DNA of 15,406 nucleotides. Origin: AP-15 sp035570935. GTDB lineage: Bacteria; Pseudomonadota; Alphaproteobacteria; ATCC43930; CGMCC-115725. Of the stretch, positions 13,656 to 15,406 are shown in pieces. Numbering within the stretch: position 1 is the first letter of the stretch; each line of letters starts with the position of its first letter. The position numbers were made by a program, and so were the translations under genes. A model generated the notes under the pieces. It worked only from the letters and a program-made list of their open reading frames with translations, was not told the DNA's origin and did not search any database. The stretch is taken from assembly GCA_035570935.1 (NCBI GenBank), contig DATMKU010000070.1, forward strand, positions 1 through 15,406, given 5' to 3'.

Positions 13656-14089
13656 GATTCGTGAGCCTCGTGTGCATCAGCGCGCTCTTGGCCGCATCGG
13701 CCGGGGCGGACGCCTTCGGCTGGGGTGCGGTCAGCGGTCCGCGCGGCGGGGCGGCCTATCGCGGCCCGATGGGCGGGGCCGCGGTCCGAGGCCCCAATGG
13801 CGGCGCCGCCGTGCGCGGGCCGTACGGGGCGGGTGCCGTTCGCGGCCCGGCGGGCAACACCGCGGTGCGGGGCCCGGCTTACGGCGGCGGCGCCGTCTAC
13901 CGCGGCGGCGGCTATTATGGCGGGGGCTATTACGGGGGTGCGGGTGTGGCCGCCGGCGTCGCGGTTGGCGCCGCGGTCGGCACCGCTGCAGCGGCGTCGA
14001 GCTATTACGGCACACCCTATTCCTATCCGCCGCCCTATTACTGCGCCCCGGGCTATACCTGCCCGCAGCCCTATTACCCCCCACCCTGA
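13652..14089 (+). CDS. Exported Gly/Tyr/Pro-rich repeat protein, translationally coupled to DUF2092 gene
   Basis: The ATG at 13652 overlaps the DUF2092 stop as ATGA, a strong sign of coupled translation. The 145-residue product has a signal peptide (MRFVSLVCISALLAASAGADA, cleavage near residue 18-21). Four to five copies of a nine-residue unit RGPxGGAAV follow at residues 28-82, then a Gly/Tyr stretch (YRGGGYYGGGYYGG) and a small-residue hydrophobic segment (AGVAAGVAVGAAVGTAAAA, 98-115) that could be a glycine-zipper-like membrane element. A Tyr/Pro tail with two cysteines (YYCAPGYTCPQPYYPPP) ends the protein. I know no function for it. The pairing with a DUF2092 protein suggests both act at the cell envelope, which is inference. 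Confidence 0.82.
   Translation: MRFVSLVCISALLAASAGADAFGWGAVSGPRGGAAYRGPMGGAAVRGPNGGAAVRGPYGAGAVRGPAGNTAVRGPAYGGGAVYRGGGYYGGGYYGGAGVAAGVAVGAAVGTAAAASSYYGTPYSYPPPYYCAPGYTCPQPYYPPP
13733..13897 (+). repeat. Coding tandem repeat, nine-residue unit RGPxGGAAV
   Basis: Successive units read SGPRGGAAY, RGPMGGAAV, RGPNGGAAV, RGPYGAGAV, RGPAGNTAV and RGPAYGGGAV. The 27-base period is degenerate at DNA level but exact in frame, so selection on the protein pattern is likely. It is not a CRISPR array. Confidence 0.85.
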
Positions 14090-14115
14090 TTCGACTCGAA
14101 GAAAGGCTTAGATCC

Positions 14116-14194
14116 CGTCGCCCTCGCGAAAGCGGGGGCCCAGGCCAGCCTGTTGGATTTTGACCCTGGATTCCCGCTTTCCGCGGGAATGACG
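14116..14194. repeat. REP-like palindromic element between convergent genes
   Basis: Two arms (14116-14144 and 14164-14194) are imperfect inverted copies around 19 bases. The right arm ends in CCCGCTTTCCGCGGGAATGACG and the left arm carries CTCGCGAAAGCGGGGGCCCAGG. Each arm also holds an internal CCCGC/GCGGG hairpin. The words resemble the widespread GTCATTCCCGCGAAAGCGGGAATCC-type intergenic repeats of proteobacteria. Its place between the stops of the Gly-rich gene and the luciferase-like gene means it could also act as a bidirectional terminator. Confidence 0.7.
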
Positions 14195-14233
14195 AGTAGG
14201 AAATCGAGTTCTTGGAATCCTTTCTCCCTGCTC

Positions 14234-15145
14234 TCAAGCGGCGAAGGCGGCGAAGATTTCGTTGAGTGCCGTCAGCTGATTGCCGTTGACCGAGTTGGGC
14301 ACGAGAACCGGGGTGTTGACGCCGGCGTCATACCAGGCGGCGAGCTGGTCGCGAACTTTCGCCGCCGAGCCATATAGCGAATTGTCGGCGATCCAGCGAT
14401 CGGTCAGGGAATTGGGGATGTCGTCGCGGCGGTTGTCGGCGATGGCGTTTTCGATCGCCGCCATCTCCTCGCCATAGCCGGCTTCCTTCCAGTAATTGCC
14501 GTAGTTCGGCAATAGCGCGTAGCGCACCAGCCGGCGGCGGTGCAATGCCAAAGCGGCGCCCTCGTCGTTGGTAACGCAGACCGGCAGCATGTTGCCGACG
14601 AGGAAATCCGGGTCGTTGCGTTTGGCCGGCGGGACAACCGCCAGCGACTGCGCCATGTGCGACAGGCTGGCATTGGCGAACAGCACACCTTGCGCGATCT
14701 CGCCGGCGAGCGCCACCATCCGCCGGCGCAACGCGGCGAGCACGATCGGCGGCAAGGGGCCGATCCCGTCAAAGGATTTGAGCTTCTCGACAAAGGCGCG
14801 GATGTCGGCCAACGGTTTTCCGACCGTGATCCCGAGCCGCTGGTGCGTCGGCCGGTGCGCGACGCCGATGCCAAAGCGAAAGCGCCCGCCCGAAACCTCG
14901 TGGATATAGGCCGCGCCCGCCGCGAATTCTTCGGCCGTCTCGGCATAAATCGGCGCGATCGCGGTGCCGAACCGTATCCGCTCGGTGGCCAATGCCACGC
15001 CCGTGCATTGCGCCATGTTGCTCCAGCGGCTCGGCATATAGATGCCCGAGAACCCGCGCCGCTCGATCTCGCGGGCAATCTCCAAGGTCTGCCGCCGCCG
15101 CCCCGGCACGGCAACAAGGCTGATCGCAGGCAGCGGTTCGGGCAT
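14234..15145 (-). CDS. LLM-class (luciferase-like) flavin-dependent oxidoreductase
   Basis: The 303-residue protein has the bacterial luciferase-like barrel signature. It starts ISLVAVPGRRRQTLEIAREIERRGFSGIYMPS, followed by ATERIRFGTAIAPIYAETAEEFAAGAAYIHEVSGGRFRFGIGV, the typical region for binding FMN or F420. TPVLVPNSVNG lies near the C-terminus. Members oxidise or monooxygenate varied substrates; some are F420-dependent reductases related to methylene-tetrahydromethanopterin reductase. Cofactor and substrate cannot be set from the sequence. The ATG at 15145 is preceded by GAGAGGGG about nine bases upstream. It stands alone on the minus strand, convergent with the Gly-rich gene, and has 261 bases without a gene upstream. 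Confidence 0.88.
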   Translation of the reverse strand: MPEPLPAISLVAVPGRRRQTLEIAREIERRGFSGIYMPSRWSNMAQCTGVALATERIRFGTAIAPIYAETAEEFAAGAAYIHEVSGGRFRFGIGVAHRPTHQRLGITVGKPLADIRAFVEKLKSFDGIGPLPPIVLAALRRRMVALAGEIAQGVLFANASLSHMAQSLAVVPPAKRNDPDFLVGNMLPVCVTNDEGAALALHRRRLVRYALLPNYGNYWKEAGYGEEMAAIENAIADNRRDDIPNSLTDRWIADNSLYGSAAKVRDQLAAWYDAGVNTPVLVPNSVNGNQLTALNEIFAAFAA

Positions 15146-15238
15146 GCACGCCCCTCTCAGAGGTGTCGAAATCGATCGAGAAGCCTATGCGGCGAAGCGC
15201 ATCCGCGCAATTGAGCCGAGCGTGCGTGAGCATGGGGG

Positions 15239-15256
15239 GCGGATTTCTTCATCCGC
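15239..15256. repeat. Six-base-pair hairpin GCGGAT-TTCTTC-ATCCGC
   Basis: The arms are perfectly complementary with a six-base loop. It lies 94 bases upstream of the luciferase-like gene start. No T run follows on either strand, so a regulatory hairpin or binding site is more likely than a terminator; it may also be chance. Confidence 0.3.
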
Positions 15257-15295
15257 TGTACCGTGCCGGGCCGCGGTTCAAATTTCCCTCCGTAT

Positions 15296-15330
15296 GCTGC
15301 ACGGTGCGTCCGGTCTGATTATCGTGCAGC
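15296..15330. repeat. Perfect eight-base inverted repeat GCTGCACG ... CGTGCAGC with 19-base spacer
   Basis: The arms lie at 15296-15303 and 15323-15330 and are exact complements. The spacing would suit a dimeric regulator binding two half-sites or a stem-loop in a transcript. It is in the gene-free right end of the window. Confidence 0.35.
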
Positions 15331-15344
15331 GCCTCGCCGAGCTT

Positions 15345-15387
15345 GTCATCCCCGGAGCAACACCTCCCCGCCGTGGCGGCAGATGAC
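15345..15387. repeat. Nested inverted repeat (GTCATC ... CCGCC-GT-GGCGG ... GATGAC)
   Basis: Outer six-base arms (15345-15350 and 15382-15387) flank an inner five-base hairpin (15368-15379). The GTCATCCCCGG and GATGACGGGG words resemble the ends of the palindromic element at 14116-14194, so it may be a degenerate member of a similar intergenic repeat family. Confidence 0.35.
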
Positions 15388-15406
15388 GGGGTTTGCAGAA
15401 GGGATC

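Noticed and set aside
13733..13897. Regular 27-base periodicity that might suggest a CRISPR array
   Set aside because: Units are contiguous, degenerate and in frame within a secreted protein; there are no unique spacers.
15272..15290. A tRNA T-arm-like word (GGTTCAAATTTCC)
   Set aside because: The flanking bases do not form a T stem and no acceptor, D or anticodon arms can be drawn around it.
15042..15386. A 114-codon plus-strand frame at the right end
   Set aside because: Its first third is antisense to the luciferase-like gene and the rest lies in repeat-rich DNA; no ribosome binding site or domain.

Overview
The window is GC-rich (roughly two-thirds G+C), densely packed chromosomal DNA. 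It most resembles an alphaproteobacterium of the Rhodospirillales/Rhizobiales type. The basis is the alphaproteobacterial form of PdxJ, a soluble class III adenylate cyclase, a CaiB/BaiF CoA-transferase beside a split aconitase X, a DUF2092 protein and a luciferase-like oxidoreductase. This is inference from recognised families; no rRNA or tRNA anchors the taxonomy. I see no integrase, transposase, phage gene, CRISPR array or tRNA. Seventeen protein genes are supported, one cut by the left edge. No gene-free stretch exceeds 300 bases; the longest is the last 261 bases (15146-15406), which hold only inverted repeats.

Layout. Positions 1-2051, minus strand: an adenylate-kinase-like P-loop protein, pdxJ (vitamin B6 synthesis) and a partial membrane protein with a bacterial PH domain, probably co-transcribed. 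Positions 2220-3288: two secreted proteins of unknown function, convergent with one base between their stops. Positions 3358-5175, minus: a cytoplasmic gamma-glutamyltransferase-family Ntn hydrolase whose motifs depart from true GGT and recall oxamate amidohydrolase (HpxW). Positions 5333-6610, plus: a soluble adenylate cyclase.

Positions 6607-10455, minus: the most interesting block. In transcription order it holds a PuuE/chitin-deacetylase-type amidohydrolase, a CaiB/BaiF CoA-transferase, the aconitase X catalytic subunit and the aconitase X swivel subunit, the last three tightly coupled. A promoter-like -35 element with a 17-bp palindrome stands upstream. Both aconitase X subunits lack residues I expect in characterised members, so the substrate or chemistry may be new. 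I read the block as an uncharacterised catabolic pathway for a small hydroxy-carboxylate or cyclic amide.

Positions 10671-15406: a small RRM RNA-binding protein (plus); nadX and pncA (minus), which join NAD synthesis from aspartate with nicotinamide salvage; a translationally coupled pair of exported proteins (DUF2092 and a Gly-rich repeat protein, plus); a palindromic REP-like element; and a luciferase-like monooxygenase (minus). Two convergent gene pairs share the same four-base TTAG that carries both stop codons.
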